A DNA stretch of 64,000 nt from Symbiodinium natans (GCA_905221605.1 CAJNDS010002107.1:315922-379921); one strand, 5' to 3'. Shown: positions 31,315-40,904, counted from the first letter of the stretch. Notes: generated by a model not told the origin, from the letters alone. A program made the numbers and translations.

Positions 31315-31423
31315 CGCGAACAGCGTGGGATACGTGGCAGGAAGGCGTCTTTGTAGTACTCCTCCGCATCGTCCACCTGGGGGCCGCAGTAGAACGCTGG
31401 AAAGATGTCGGAGCTCTCAACGT
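31315..31423 (-). CDS. Exon: VESSDIFPAFYCGPQV
   Basis: Acceptor GCGTTAG|AC, 35 codons beginning VESSDIFPAFYCGPQVDDAE, then EYYKDAFLPRIPRCS, donor CG|GTTTAGGG. One of the clearest coding islands by composition. No family recognised. Phase to the exon above is off by one, so an intervening exon is likely. Confidence 0.6.
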
Positions 31424-31490
31424 CTAACGCACACAGAAGCTGGGGAACCCTAAGCCCTAAACCCTAAACCCCAAACCCTAAACCCTAAAC

Positions 31491-31579
31491 CCGTACGTCG
31501 CGCTCCCCAAGAGTGAGCTAGTGTAGAAGGCTAAGGGATCTGAGGACTTCAGGGCTTCGAGCTGAACGTGAACCATCTC
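31491..31579 (-). CDS. Exon: EMVHVQLEALKSSDPL
   Basis: Acceptor GACTTTACAG|GAG, peptide EMVHVQLEALKSSDPLAFYT then SSLLGSATY, donor CGG|GTTTAGGG. The frame is open further upstream, so the exon may begin earlier. Either the C-terminal tail of the epimerase or a neighbouring gene. Confidence 0.55.
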
Positions 31580-31801
31580 CTGTAAAGTCCCTGCGACTTT
31601 TCCAAAAGCAAGACGCACTCCCCCGAGAGTGGTGCATGAAGTTGGGTTCAGGGTTTGGGCTTCACGGCGTTGCTTCTCTGGAACCCAGCTGAAGATGTAG
31701 GGCGTCGATGAGGGTTTAGGGTTCAAGGTTCAGGGTTCAGAGTTTAGGATTTAGGGTTTAGGGTTTAGGGTTCAGGGTTTAGGGTTCAGGGTTCAGGGTT
31801 C

Positions 31802-31857
31802 CAGGGCTGTGCCCAGCGGCTGGGTGGTAGCCCAAGGCCGTCTCAGACTCCTCCCAG
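31802..31857 (-). CDS. Epimerase exon: LGYHP motif
   Basis: Acceptor GAGCCAAG|C, peptide WEESETALGYHPAAGHSP, GA donor CCTG|GAACCC. LGY.P near the C terminus is typical of this family. The junction to the TFDLED exon does not close with a canonical donor (it needs AG|GG), so one edge is misread or an indel is present. Confidence 0.6.
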
Positions 31858-32068
31858 CTTGGCTCCGGGAGAAGGTTCACAGGGAGATCTCCCGTAGGGT
31901 TGAGGGCAGAGGTTTAGGGTTCAGGGATTTTGGTTTTGGGTTTAGGGTTTCGGGTTTAAGATTTAGGGTTTAGGTTTAAGGTGTTTGGCTTTCCCTCCAG
32001 AAACCCTGCTCTCCAAGGACCTTGAAATAGGGTATTGGATAGATGGTCAACTATGCGGCCTCTTGATT

Positions 32069-32117
32069 GGGCGAATTTGTTTGTCGTTTATCCCTGGCCT
32101 GCTCTCCGCGGACGCGC
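32069..32117 (-). CDS. Candidate exon of unclear gene
   Basis: After TTGCAAG| it reads ASAESRPGINDKQIRPIK with a possible GC donor after AAGAG near 32069. Coding-like, but it interrupts the expected TFDLED to LGYHP order, so membership is doubtful. Confidence 0.3.
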
Positions 32118-32665
32118 TTGCAAGTAGTAGATCTTCCCTAGGGTTTAGGGCTTAGGGCTTAGGGTTTAGGGTTGAGGGTTGAGGGTTGAGGGTTTAGGGT
32201 TGAGGGTTTAGGGTTTAAGTTTCGGGTTTAGGGTTTTCCCCTCCAGACTTCAGAGAGAAAGAGAGAGAGATTGGGACCAGCACGGCTATAAATGCAAGCG
32301 GGCTGGAGGACGCTAAAAGACCCTCCGATTGGGGGCCCCCCCTTCGAAACCCTACTAGGAGCCCCTTCTTGGGAGATCCTATGAAGCCCCCGGAAGGCCC
32401 TGAAAAGCCTGGAAGGAAGTATTTGGGAAGCATGCGCTTGAAGCGCGTTCAGGCCTGAAGGTTTGGGTGGTTACGCCGCCAACGGCGCGTTGTGGGAGAA
32501 TAGGAGAAGATGGCCCCCTGCAATCAAGCCTCAACATCAAATCGACAAGCACAAGGCACTCGATCGGGCCTTCACCCCGAACCCTAAACCCTCTGAACCC
32601 TAAACCCTAAACCCTAAACCCTAGAACCCTAGAAAGCCCTAAACCCTAAACCCCAAACCCCAAAC

Positions 32666-32718
32666 CCTGTCCTCCAGGTCGAAGGTGCGCAGCCCGTTGC
32701 GGCTCACCGCGTAGGCAA
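32666..32718 (-). CDS. Epimerase exon: AYAVSRNGLRTFDLED
   Basis: Acceptor CTTTTTAG|TT, peptide AYAVSRNGLRTFDLEDR, donor AGG|GTTTGG. It corresponds to the C-terminal strand and loop before the LGYxP motif. In phase with the exon above. Confidence 0.7.
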
Positions 32719-33254
32719 CTAAAAAGCCTGAGGCTCCGAGCTCTGGTATTCATGTCTGGGGGTTTTAGGGTTTAGGGGTTTGGGGTTTTTTGGGCTTAGG
32801 GTTTAGGGTTTAGGCTTTAGGTTTAGGGTTCAGGGTTGAGGGGGTTTAGGGGTTTAGGCTTTAGGTTTAGGGTTCAGGGTTGAGGGGGTTTAGGGGTTTA
32901 GGCTTTAGGGTTAGGGACTCCTGGCTTAGGGTTCAGGGGTTTAGAATGGTTTCAGGCTCAGGGATGCCGGCCAGCAAAACCTAGAGGAAGGTCCATTTAT
33001 GGTCTTTCCCCTTATCGTTTAAGGTACCACCGAAAACTTAGAACCCGCAACTCGTCACCCTCTGTTTGCGGGGAGGGCCTAAAAGCTGCGCTCTCGATTC
33101 ACTCCGGAACCGCGCAGGAATCTGAAACCAAACCAGCCCCGCAACCGATCGGCTTGAATTCGGAACCCTGAATTCAAAAACCGCAACGCGACACCCCAAA
33201 CCCCAAACCCCAAACCCTAAACCCTAAACCCGCCCACCACCCCTCTCACCTCTG

Positions 33255-33307
33255 TTGGGGTAGGCGGGCGCAGTCGAGCGCTTAGCGAGACCACAACAGG
33301 CTCTGCT
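33255..33307 (-). CDS. Candidate exon of unclear gene
   Basis: Acceptor GCCTAGCAG|AG, peptide PVVVSLSARLRPPTPTE, near-consensus donor GAG|GTGAGA at about 33254. It lies between two epimerase exons that already join in phase, so it may be an alternative exon or a false positive despite the good splice sites. Confidence 0.35.
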
Positions 33308-33324
33308 AGGCTGCAAAGTCTGGC

Positions 33325-33455
33325 TTTGGCCCTGGCCCTGCCTGGGCCTGGCCCTGGCCCTGGCCCTGGCCCTGGCCCTGCCACTGGCCCTTGCCCCTGC
33401 CCTGGCCCTTGCCCTGGCCCTGGCCCTGGCCCTGACCCTGGCCCTGCTGCGGTTT
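33325..33455. repeat. GGCCCT hexamer minisatellite
   Basis: About 20 units of CCTGGC with variants, giving artefactual Pro-Gly frames. Confidence 0.95.
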
Positions 33456-33549
33456 TGGTGTCCCTCACTGCCCTACCCTACTGCTCTGCTGGCTGCCTGG
33501 TCGCTGGCTGGCCTGGCCAGACCACGAATGAAAGCAAACTCAAAAAGCA

Positions 33550-34142
33550 AAGCCCTGCAAATTTTTCTATGAGATGGCCCTTGGGCGCAGACCGTCCCCT
33601 GCGCAAGATCTCGCGACACCCGTTCCCGAATTTATCGATAACTAGACCAGCTCACGCCCTGAAATTTTTTATGATAGGGCCCTTCGGCCCAGACCGTCCC
33701 CTGCGCAAAATCACGATTCCGGTCCTTCACCTGTAAAAAACGTTCTCGGCTCCTTTTGCAAGGGAGTTGCCTTTCAAGCGACCTTGGCACTCCTCAACAA
33801 TCGGAAACCTTTCACGGCCCGGAATTTCATGAGAGGGCCTTTCGGTTCAGACCGTCCCCTACGCAACAGCCTGAGGGGGGGTTCCCGAATTTATCGAAAA
33901 CTAGACCAGCTCACACCCTGAAATTTTCTATGATAGGGCCCTTCGGCCCAGACCGTCCCCTGCGCAAAACCTCACGACCCCGGTCCTTCACCTGTAAAAA
34001 ACGTTCTCGGCTCCTTTTGCAAGGGAGTTGCCTTTCAAGCGACCTTGGCACTCCTCAACAATCGGAAACCTTTCACGGCCCGGAATTTCATGAGAGGGCC
34101 TTTCGGTTCAGACCGTCCCCTACGCAACAGCCTGAGGGGGGG
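33550..34142 (+). repeat. Nested repeat: two ~260-bp copies with five hairpin cores
   Basis: Segments starting at 33623 and 33882 are near-identical over about 260 bp. Inside, a core with AGACCGTCCCCT(G/A)CGCAA occurs five times (about 33582, 33690, 33850, 33950, 34111), each preceded by a short hairpin such as GGGCCCTTCGGCCC or GGGCCTTTCGGTTC. Confidence 0.85.
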
Positions 34143-34349
34143 GGGTATCCTCTGCCGCCATGACTGCGGCATCAGATAAACATGTGTCACGTGTGAATTT
34201 TGAATGGCTTCGGCTTGGTTTGGGCTGGCTCCGGTTTGGTTCGCAGTGAGTAGTGTTTGGGTGGTCTTGGGGTGGGCATGTCTGCACACAACTGCGTCCA
34301 GCTGACCACTGCTACACCCTAAAGGAGGACTTGGAGGGTGCGCCCAGGC

Positions 34350-34383
34350 CTCCATGCTGCGCCAGGTCACAGTTGAGGGCGCC
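34350..34383 (-). CDS. Epimerase exon: ALNCDLAQHG
   Basis: Acceptor TTCCTCCAG|GGC, peptide GALNCDLAQHG, GC donor GGAG|GCCTGG. The leftover G joins TT of the next exon to make Val, giving AQHGVAYAVSRNG. The frame also stays open to 34319, so a longer exon is possible. Confidence 0.6.
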
Positions 34384-34424
34384 CTGGAGGAAGCCTCCAT
34401 GTTTAGGATTTAGGATTTGTTTCA

Positions 34425-34905
34425 GGGGTCTAGGGTTTAGGGTTTAGGGTTTAGGGTTTAGGGTTTAGGGTTTAGGGTTTAGGGTTTCGGGTTTAGGGTT
34501 TGGGTTTAGGGTTTAGGGTTTAGGGTTTAGGGTTTAGGGTTTAGGGTTTAGGGTTTAGGGTTTAGGGTTTAGGGTTTAGGGTTTAGGGTTTAGGGTTTAG
34601 GGTTTAGGGTTTAGGGTTTAGGGTTTAGGGTTTAGGGGGTTTAGGGTTTAGGGTTTAGGGTTTAGGGTTTAGGGTTTAGGGTTTAGGGTTTAGGGTTTAG
34701 GGTTTAGGGTTTAGGGTTTAGGGTTTAGGGTTTAGGGTTTAGGGTTTAGGGTTTAGGGTTTAGGGTTTAGGGTTTAGGGTTAGGTTTAGGGTTTAGGGTT
34801 TAGGGTTTAGGGTTTAGGGTTTAGGGTTTAGGGTTTAGGGTTTAGGGTTTAGGGTTTAGGGTTTAGGGTTTAGGGTTTAGGGTTTAGGGTTTAGGGTTTA
34901 GGGTC
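34425..34905. repeat. Long TTTAGGG array
   Basis: About 67 units with only a handful of variants, the longest and purest array of the canonical heptamer here. It lies inside the epimerase locus, so it is interstitial and not a chromosome end. Confidence 0.95.
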
Positions 34906-35086
34906 GTTTCGGCAGGACTCGGCACGTTGGACGTTGGACGTTGGATGCTGTGGGAATAAGAGCACTGGAAGTTGCTGGATTTTGCAAGATGGTAGTTGGG
35001 TTTAGGGTGGGGTTTACGCCTCATCCGGGTGAGACCATGCCCGTCTCTTCGCTATTCAAATACACTTTTATCTTTCTCAAGGGACT

Positions 35087-35214
35087 AAAGGAGGGACCCT
35101 TATAAGGGACCTTAGGGGTATTGTTTGAACCTTTAGGTATATAGGGACTTTAAGGTACATGGAGGGGTTATATAGGAGAATAAGATTCAGGGTCCCTTCT
35201 AGCGGTCTCTCCTT
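35087..35214 (-). mobile_element. Dispersed element, family A copy 2
   Basis: The minus strand follows copy 1 from the GGTCCCTT blocks through TCCCTATATACCT to CCCTTATAAGGGTCCCTCC. Confidence 0.65.
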
Positions 35215-35407
35215 ATCGACTACAGCCCGCATAGCTATCAAGGACGTCTGCCCTCGACAGCCCGGGGCGGACTAGATGCAAGCAATCCCGCAAACTCTAA
35301 GCCCGAAACGCAAAGCGCAATTTTGCGGGCTCCCCAAGCCCCAAAACCCTAAACACCCCAACCCTGAACCCCAAACCTCCCTAAACACTAAACCCTAAAC
35401 CCTAAAC

Positions 35408-35458
35408 CCTGCGTCCTTGAAAGTCGCGCTTGGAGAGGAACATCGCACGCAAGTACGC
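35408..35458 (-). CDS. Epimerase exon: LSKRDF segment
   Basis: Strong pyrimidine tract and CACTGGCAAG|GCG, peptide AYLRAMFLSKRDFQGRR, donor AGG|GTTTAGGG. L-S-x-R-D is conserved in uronate-dehydrogenase-like proteins. Phase 0 at both ends matches its neighbours. Confidence 0.7.
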
Positions 35459-35987
35459 CTTGCCAGTGCGAAGGCAAAAGAGCCAATGCAAGGACAGCTC
35501 TTAAAGGTTCAGAGTTTTGGATTTAGGGTTTTGGAGGTTTAGGGTTTAGGGCTTAGGGTTTAGGGCTTCGGGTTTAGGGCGTAGGGCCAAGTGATCATCC
35601 TTTTGAGAAGCAGAGGAGTCTGCTTAGAATATGAGATACCGTGCAATAGGGCTGCCTGAGAGGTTCCTATAAGAAGAGCTAGTCTCACCAGGGGTAACCC
35701 CCATTTGAGGAAATGCACGTCACGTTTGAAGCTGCTGTGCCCAGCATGGCAGGAGCGATTCCTGGCCATTTGGCTACCAGGCTTGTCTGTGGGCGGGTCT
35801 GTTGCTTGCGCACAAATGGCGGCGGCCATCGACTTTTTTCACTGCTGCGGATGGCCCTGTACACCCCTAGATCGCCTAGATCGAATTGAATTGGCAGCCT
35901 AAGTAGCGCATTCCGTGCAGAAAAGTATGCCGCGCGGTATCGAGTGTGTGTTTTCTGGGGTCCCCAGCCGAAGCTTCACTGCAGAAC

Positions 35988-37205
35988 TCAAACTAGCTCA
36001 ATCGAGCTGGCATCTGTCTTCTCTTCTGCCTTCCTGATCGCGAAAACGCCGCCGAGAGGAACGTGGTCGCTGATGTGCCAGTCAGCAGGGATCGCCCGAG
36101 CTCTGGCCGCTTCCTCCTGTGCCTCATCAAGGGGAAGCCGCACTGCAGTTGGACGCAGGGAGAGGTGGGAGTAGAAGACGAAGTCCACGCATGCTGCCAA
36201 GGGTGCTCCACCAGCATCATTCGGGCTGCAAAACGTCACAGGCCTCTGCTTCAGCAAGCTGCCACAAACCTCGCCATAGAGGTCTCGGAGTGCCCATTCG
36301 TGGGAGAAGTCTGCCTTAAGGAGCTCCTTGTCAGGGGCCCACGGGTCACGGAAGTCTTTGGAGAGCGCCCCAGACGAGAGGAGGTGGCACACTGCCGAGT
36401 CTTCTTCACAGTTGAAGTCCCCTGCGAAGATCAGCGGACACTCCTTGGGATCGAGATTTCGTCGGAGCTGATCCAAGCGCAAGCGCTCCAGTGCACTCTT
36501 GACTTGGCTAACGCGGGCGGCCGCCTCTGGCTTTGCTCCCTCTAAGTGGCAACTGACAACATAGATCAGCTCATCTGTGGGTACATGCTTCAAAGCAGCT
36601 AAGACCGCTCGAGATCTGTTCTCACTCCACACCAGCTCGAAGCGGCTGGATTTGAAGAAGATCGCACTCTTGGCCATTTCTGGCCGCTTCTTCCCTTTTG
36701 AGTCGTCCCTTGGCTCCACTGCTGCATAGCCCCCCTCTGCGAGAAAAGCAAACTCCTCTGCGAAGGACGCGACCTCTACCTCTTGCATGCAATATATGTC
36801 GGCGTCCATGCCGAACAGCAACTCGCGCAGCTGCGGTTTCCTGTAGCTCCAGGCGCGAAGCTCCGGTCCAATACTGGGATAGTACCACTTTTCGTCGAAG
36901 CCTTTCAGGAGCATGTTGAAACAAACTACGCTGACCTCGCATTCGGGGCGCCGAAGGGGCACCGAGCGACGCATTGACTGGGCCATTGCCTCAGCCTCGG
37001 GTGTCAGGCGCACACCACAAGCAGGGAGGCTGCTGCTGAAGCCCTCCCCGCCGCGGCCGCCGTTGCAGTCATCTGCCACAGTGGCGCCGGTGTCCTTGTC
37101 CTGCTTGGAAGTTGGAGAGGAGGGCTGCACTTCACACTTATCGCTTGGCTCGACGACCGGCAGCCCATGATCTTGAACGTTTGCGATGTCCAATGACTCC
37201 TCCAT
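35988..37205 (-). CDS. EEP-family nuclease/phosphatase (CCR4/nocturnin/angel-like), intronless
   Basis: A single open frame of 405 residues from ATG (37205) to TGA (35988). Family motifs are in order: FNML (Asn97), CMQEVE (Glu142, metal ligand), SCHLEG (His220), FAGDFNCEEDS (Asp263, Asn265), VDFVFYS (Asp341) and ISDHVPLGG (Asp380, His381). This is the full catalytic set of the endonuclease/exonuclease/phosphatase fold; the CCR4 branch removes mRNA poly(A) tails, but a phosphodiesterase acting on another nucleotide or phosphate ester is also possible. The first ~85 residues are polar and low in complexity, with no signal peptide. A pyrimidine-rich stretch ending in AG lies just upstream of the ATG and could accept a trans-spliced leader (inference). 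It sits between two exons of the epimerase gene on the same strand, which suggests a retroposed gene inside an intron. Family assignment is secure, substrate is not. Confidence 0.9.
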   Translation of the reverse strand: MEESLDIANVQDHGLPVVEPSDKCEVQPSSPTSKQDKDTGATVADDCNGGRGGEGFSSSLPACGVRLTPEAEAMAQSMRRSVPLRRPECEVSVVCFNMLLKGFDEKWYYPSIGPELRAWSYRKPQLRELLFGMDADIYCMQEVEVASFAEEFAFLAEGGYAAVEPRDDSKGKKRPEMAKSAIFFKSSRFELVWSENRSRAVLAALKHVPTDELIYVVSCHLEGAKPEAAARVSQVKSALERLRLDQLRRNLDPKECPLIFAGDFNCEEDSAVCHLLSSGALSKDFRDPWAPDKELLKADFSHEWALRDLYGEVCGSLLKQRPVTFCSPNDAGGAPLAACVDFVFYSHLSLRPTAVRLPLDEAQEEAARARAIPADWHISDHVPLGGVFAIRKAEEKTDASSIELV

Positions 37206-37610
37206 GGCTTGGCCAAGAAACGAGGGTCAGATACGAAGTAGGGCTGCGATTGCTAGTACCCCAAAAAGACACAAAATATACCGTACATGCACTCACTGTC
37301 AACAGTATATAGTGTAAACCCTGTTTGACATGACTGAGGATCTGCGATGGTCCAGCGCGGCTCGTGCATCTCGATGCTTAGACATTTCGGGAACCTAAAA
37401 CGCAAGTTCAGACGAAGCTACAACCCAACTATAAGCGCTGCATGGCCCTGCACCCCCAAGCAGTCTTACAGGTAACCCTGACTCTTAAACCCCTACACCC
37501 CAAACCCTACACCCTAAACAGACGTCTAAGCTTCTTAACAGAGGCTTTACACCCCACGAGTAGCAAGCCGCGAACCCTGAATCCCGACAGCCCTAAGCTT
37601 CTTTCCCAGT

Positions 37611-37915
37611 CGCACATAGGGCTTAGGGCTTAGGGCTTAGCTAGGGCTTAGGGCTTAGGGCTTAGGGCTTAGGGCTTAGGGCTTAGGGCTTAGGGCTTAG
37701 GGCTTAGGGCTTAGGGCTTAGGGCTTAGGGCTTAGGGCTTAGGGCTTAGGGCTTAGGGGGCTTAGGGCTTAGGGCTTAGGGCTTAGGTTTAGGGCTTAGG
37801 GCTTAGGGCTTAGGGCTTAGGGCTTAGGGCTTAGGGCTTAGGGCTTAGGGCTTAGGGCTTAGGGCTTAGGGCTTAGGGCTTAGGGCTTAGGGCTTAGGGC
37901 TTAGGGTTTAGGGTT
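37611..37915. repeat. TTAGGGC array
   Basis: About 42 units of AGGGCTT, a single-base variant of the telomere heptamer homogenised across 300 bp. The stretch 37206-37610 before it holds no supported gene. Confidence 0.95.
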
Positions 37916-37996
37916 TGAGCCTCTACCGCGACCATAGCAAACTCCTACTGGCCGCTAGGGTACCAAACGGAGTCCACAATGCGAAGAGACTGTGTT

Positions 37997-38115
37997 TCTA
38001 GGATGGCCCGTATAAAACCCTCTGAAAAATATTCCTGATATGATCCTCTTAAATCCAGGAAGGGAAAATACAAAAGGGCCCAAGGGCCTACCGAGGTTTC
38101 AAGACTTTCGGGAGT
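37997..38115 (+). mobile_element. Dispersed element, family D copy 2
   Basis: Same order of blocks as 8373-8490 with small indels, ending near GTATCCCAAGG. No coding capacity. Confidence 0.65.
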
Positions 38116-38129
38116 ATCCCAAGGTCGGC

Positions 38130-38198
38130 CTCACAGTCGTTTCCCGCAAGGTCGGTGGGACGGTCGTAGAGGCACCAGCCTGATGAGAGGTGCACGAG
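38130..38198 (-). CDS. Epimerase exon: GWCLYDRP segment
   Basis: Acceptor TTCCTCAAG|CTC, peptide LVHLSSGWCLYDRPTDLAGN then DCE, GC donor GAG|GCCGAC. GWC followed by a Pro-containing loop is the usual sequel to the catalytic helix in this branch. The following intron of about 2.7 kb contains the EEP nuclease gene. Confidence 0.7.
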
Positions 38199-38467
38199 CT
38201 TGAGGAATTGTGAGGGAAGCTTAGGGCTTGTTGGGTTGAGGGTTTAGGCTTTAGGGCTTGGGGCTTGGCTTAGGGCTTAGGGTTGGGGCTTAGGGCTTTG
38301 GGCTTGGGGCTTAGGGCTTAGGGCTTGCGAGGAGGTTTCTGGACACTTCGAGCCCAATCGTACACGCGGTCAGCCCTCAAGCTTGGTACTGTGGTTATAA
38401 ATCGTAGATCGGCCCTAAACCCTACACGCTAAGTCGCATTACGGTTCCAGCCAGGTTACAAGCTCAC

Positions 38468-38502
38468 AGCTGCGCATGGCAGGCTCCCTGAACGAGTGTA
38501 TC
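38468..38502 (-). CDS. Epimerase exon: YTRSGSLPCAA
   Basis: Acceptor GAAACAG|GA and donor GCT|GTGAGC. In the phase set by both neighbours it reads YTRSGSLPCAA, with a Gly codon split at the 5' junction. A different phase (DTLVQGACHAQL) would break both joins. Confidence 0.6.
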
Positions 38503-38887
38503 CTGTTTCGGGCTTAGGGTTTAGGGTTCTGGTAGTTTTATACTGAACTTGGAACCCTAGCAAAAATTAACACTTGTAGGAATTTTAGTGCTCAGAAATC
38601 AAGAATAATTCCCAAGTGTCCCGAAGTAGTTCGGGTTTTTACCCACACCAGGATACCACAATTCAGCACACAATTCCGCATTCGTCAAATCTGCAATGCC
38701 AGCAGGACGAACCTCTCCAAACCGCAAACTTATATTCCAGAAGTCAGCGGATCTAAGGTGCTGCAAATTTGGAGCCTGCGGCGAGGGAAGTCAAGCTACT
38801 TTGACACGACCCCTCACCACGGGTTCCTAAAAAGTGCCCCTGAAGCGCGCCTATCCGCAACGCCAGGAACTCGAAGGATTTGTGAAC

Positions 38888-38917
38888 CTTGGCGGTCCGC
38901 GAACTCTCGGAAAGCTT
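38888..38917 (-). CDS. Epimerase exon: AFREFADRQ
   Basis: A 30-nt exon between TTCAAAG|AA and CAAG|GTTCAC, reading AFREFADRQ. It follows the catalytic helix and joins in phase on both sides (EARQAFREFADRQGYTRSG across junctions). Confidence 0.55.
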
Positions 38918-39277
38918 CTTTGAAGGTATCGTAAAAGGTTTGCAAGGGCCACCACGAAACGTACCAGGATTTACCAGGGCTCCTTATAAAGATCCCTAGA
39001 AAGGCCTGAAAGGGAATGACCGGGGATCAAGGCTTAGGCCTGTCAGCACCATCCTTAGACATAAAGCGCCCATGGGTTAAACAGCACAATCTCCTAAGAA
39101 AAAGGAAACCCCAAACCCTAAACCCTAAACCCTAAACCCTAATCCCTAAACCCTAAACCCTAAACCCTAATCCCTAATCCCTAATCCCTCCCCCACCCCT
39201 CCACATCCTAAACTTCCAAGCTCGGCGCCGAACGCGAGCGTAGAGATACCCCATGGCCTTTCCAAGTCCCAGGGCTT

Positions 39278-39365
39278 TGGGTTTATACTCCCCCTTATAC
39301 TAGGGGCCCTTAACGAGATGACAATAAGGGGTACTATAGTCCCTATAAGGCAGAACATTCCCAAG
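39278..39365 (-). mobile_element. Family C element, second copy
   Basis: Carries TCCCCCTTATACTA at one end and TATAAGGCAGAACATTCCCAA at the other, matching the family C termini in inverted order. Confidence 0.6.
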
Positions 39366-39574
39366 GCTTAGGTTTTCGACTTTAACCTAGGGTGCAGGGG
39401 CCTCCTCTCGGCTCCAGAGGCATGGTTGAAGGGGCCAAATCCCCAAAAACAGAGACCCCATGATTCGGAAACCTCCCATAGAGGGTAACCCTAAACCCTA
39501 AACCCTAAACCCTAAACCCTAATACCTAAACCCTAAACCCTAAACCCTAACCCCCCTTAAACGTAGGGCCTTAC

Positions 39575-39649
39575 CTTCAACCCCATAGCCAGCAAGCCGA
39601 TCGCTTAAGCTGTCGGAGACATGGTGACCGCTCCCGCTGTGAAACTGAT
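39575..39649 (-). CDS. Candidate exon within epimerase span, possibly cassette
   Basis: Acceptor AACCGCAG|AT, peptide QFHSGSGHHVSDSLSDRLAG then YGVE, donor GAAG|GTAAGG close to consensus. Its length of 75 nt is a multiple of three and phase fits both with and without it, so it could be an optional exon. Confidence 0.45.
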
Positions 39650-39987
39650 CTGCGGTTCATAGGGCTTATAGGGTTTAGGGTTTACGGCTTAGGGGTTCAC
39701 AGTTCTTTTAGGGTTTGTAGGGCTTACGGGGCTGAAAGAGTGAAAAGGTCTCTGGGGCTTGCACGGCTTAGAAGGTTTGTAGACTCGGGGTTTACAACTC
39801 GCAGAGGATCTTGACATTCTAGCTCTCTTGAGACGGACATCTTGCCTCAGGATTGGGGGGGAGGGGAGGGAGGGAGACCACCCTAAAACCGGAAGCCCTA
39901 AACCCTAAAGCCTGAGTGGGTTTAGGGTATGTCTACCCTAAACCCCGAACCCCAAACCCTGAAGCCCTAAACCCTAAAACGCGCGAC

Positions 39988-40052
39988 GACGCGCCTCGCC
40001 ACAAATCTTGGAGACCGCGTAAAAGGAGTCGGGACCAGCCCTGGCCAGCCTG
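39988..40052 (-). CDS. Epimerase exon: catalytic YxxxK
   Basis: Acceptor CCCGAAAG|C, peptide RLARAGPDSFYAVSKICGEA then R. P-D-S-F-Y-A-V-S-K carries the active-site Tyr and Lys of SDR enzymes, followed by the usual GE. GT donor CGTC|GTCGCG; a second one, GC|GTTTTAGGG, lies a few bases on. The first donor fits the next exons. Confidence 0.75.
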
Positions 40053-40701
40053 CTTTCGGGCTTTAGGCTTTCGGGCTTCAGGCTTCAGGCTTTAGGGTTT
40101 AGGGTTTAGGGTTTAGGGTTTATGGGGTTTAGGGCGATCGTGGGGTTTTGGCGCCTGGGGTTGGGTTTAAAGGTTTAGGGTCTACTAGGGTTTAGGGTCT
40201 ACTAGGGTTTAGGGTCTACTTGGGTTTCGGGTTTAAGTTTTAGGATCTAGGGTTTGGGGTTTAGGGCTTGGAGTTCGGGGTTTAGGGTTTAGGGTTTAGG
40301 GTTTAGGATTTAGGACTTAGGGTTCCCTCTCTTTGCATTGGAGGTGACGTAAACAGTCGACAATTCTTGCGCAGCCTCAGGGAAATCTCAAAGGCGACCT
40401 CGGCCCAAGGGCACAGCCCCCTTTGAACAAGTCGGAAGCCTATACCTAAAAGCCCTCAAGACCCCCATTAAGCAAACAAACAAAGGCCGGACTTCAAACA
40501 CCCTAGACCCGCATATCTCAACCCAGCGATCTGAAACCTGAACTCTGCGCACCGACATGAAGCGCAAGCTCTGTGCTTACAAAGCGACTGGCAGTGGGTG
40601 CAGCGGGGGGGCGGGGGTGGGGGGGGGTGGTTTAGGGTTTGAGGTTGAGGACTGAGGGTGAAGGTTGATTCTTTGGGCTGTGCAGGGTTCCATTGCCCTA
40701 C

Positions 40702-40763
40702 GTAGCTCAGCTTCCACTGAACGACTTCGTGGACGAAAGCTAAGCATAGCGGGCAATGAGGTG
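40702..40763 (-). CDS. Candidate exon within epimerase span
   Basis: Acceptor CAGCTTAG|CA, peptide PHCPLCLAFVHEVVQWKLSY, donor TAC|GTAGGG. No recognised motif. It lies between the NHTQHG and YxxxK exons, where extended SDR proteins are variable. Confidence 0.4.
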
Positions 40764-40836
40764 CTAAGCTGCCAGAAGCCCTAAAACCCTAAAACCCTTA
40801 AACCCTAAACCCTAAGCAACCAAACCGTCCCTTGAC

Positions 40837-40904
40837 CTTCAATCGTCCTACAGCCGTGGTAGGCCGAGCCCCGAGCGGGTCGGAAACCTTCAACGCAGCC
40901 GGGC
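40837..40904 (-). CDS. Candidate exon within epimerase span
   Basis: Acceptor GATGTTGCAG|G, peptide PGCVEGFRPARGSAYHGCRT then IE, donor GAAG|GTCAAG. The plus strand is also open for 128 codons (40832-41218), but that frame runs through a mobile-element copy and lacks a clear acceptor. Confidence 0.4.

Noticed and set aside
34425..34905. Chromosome end
   Set aside because: Unique sequence and epimerase exons continue on both sides, and similar arrays occur throughout, so it is interstitial.
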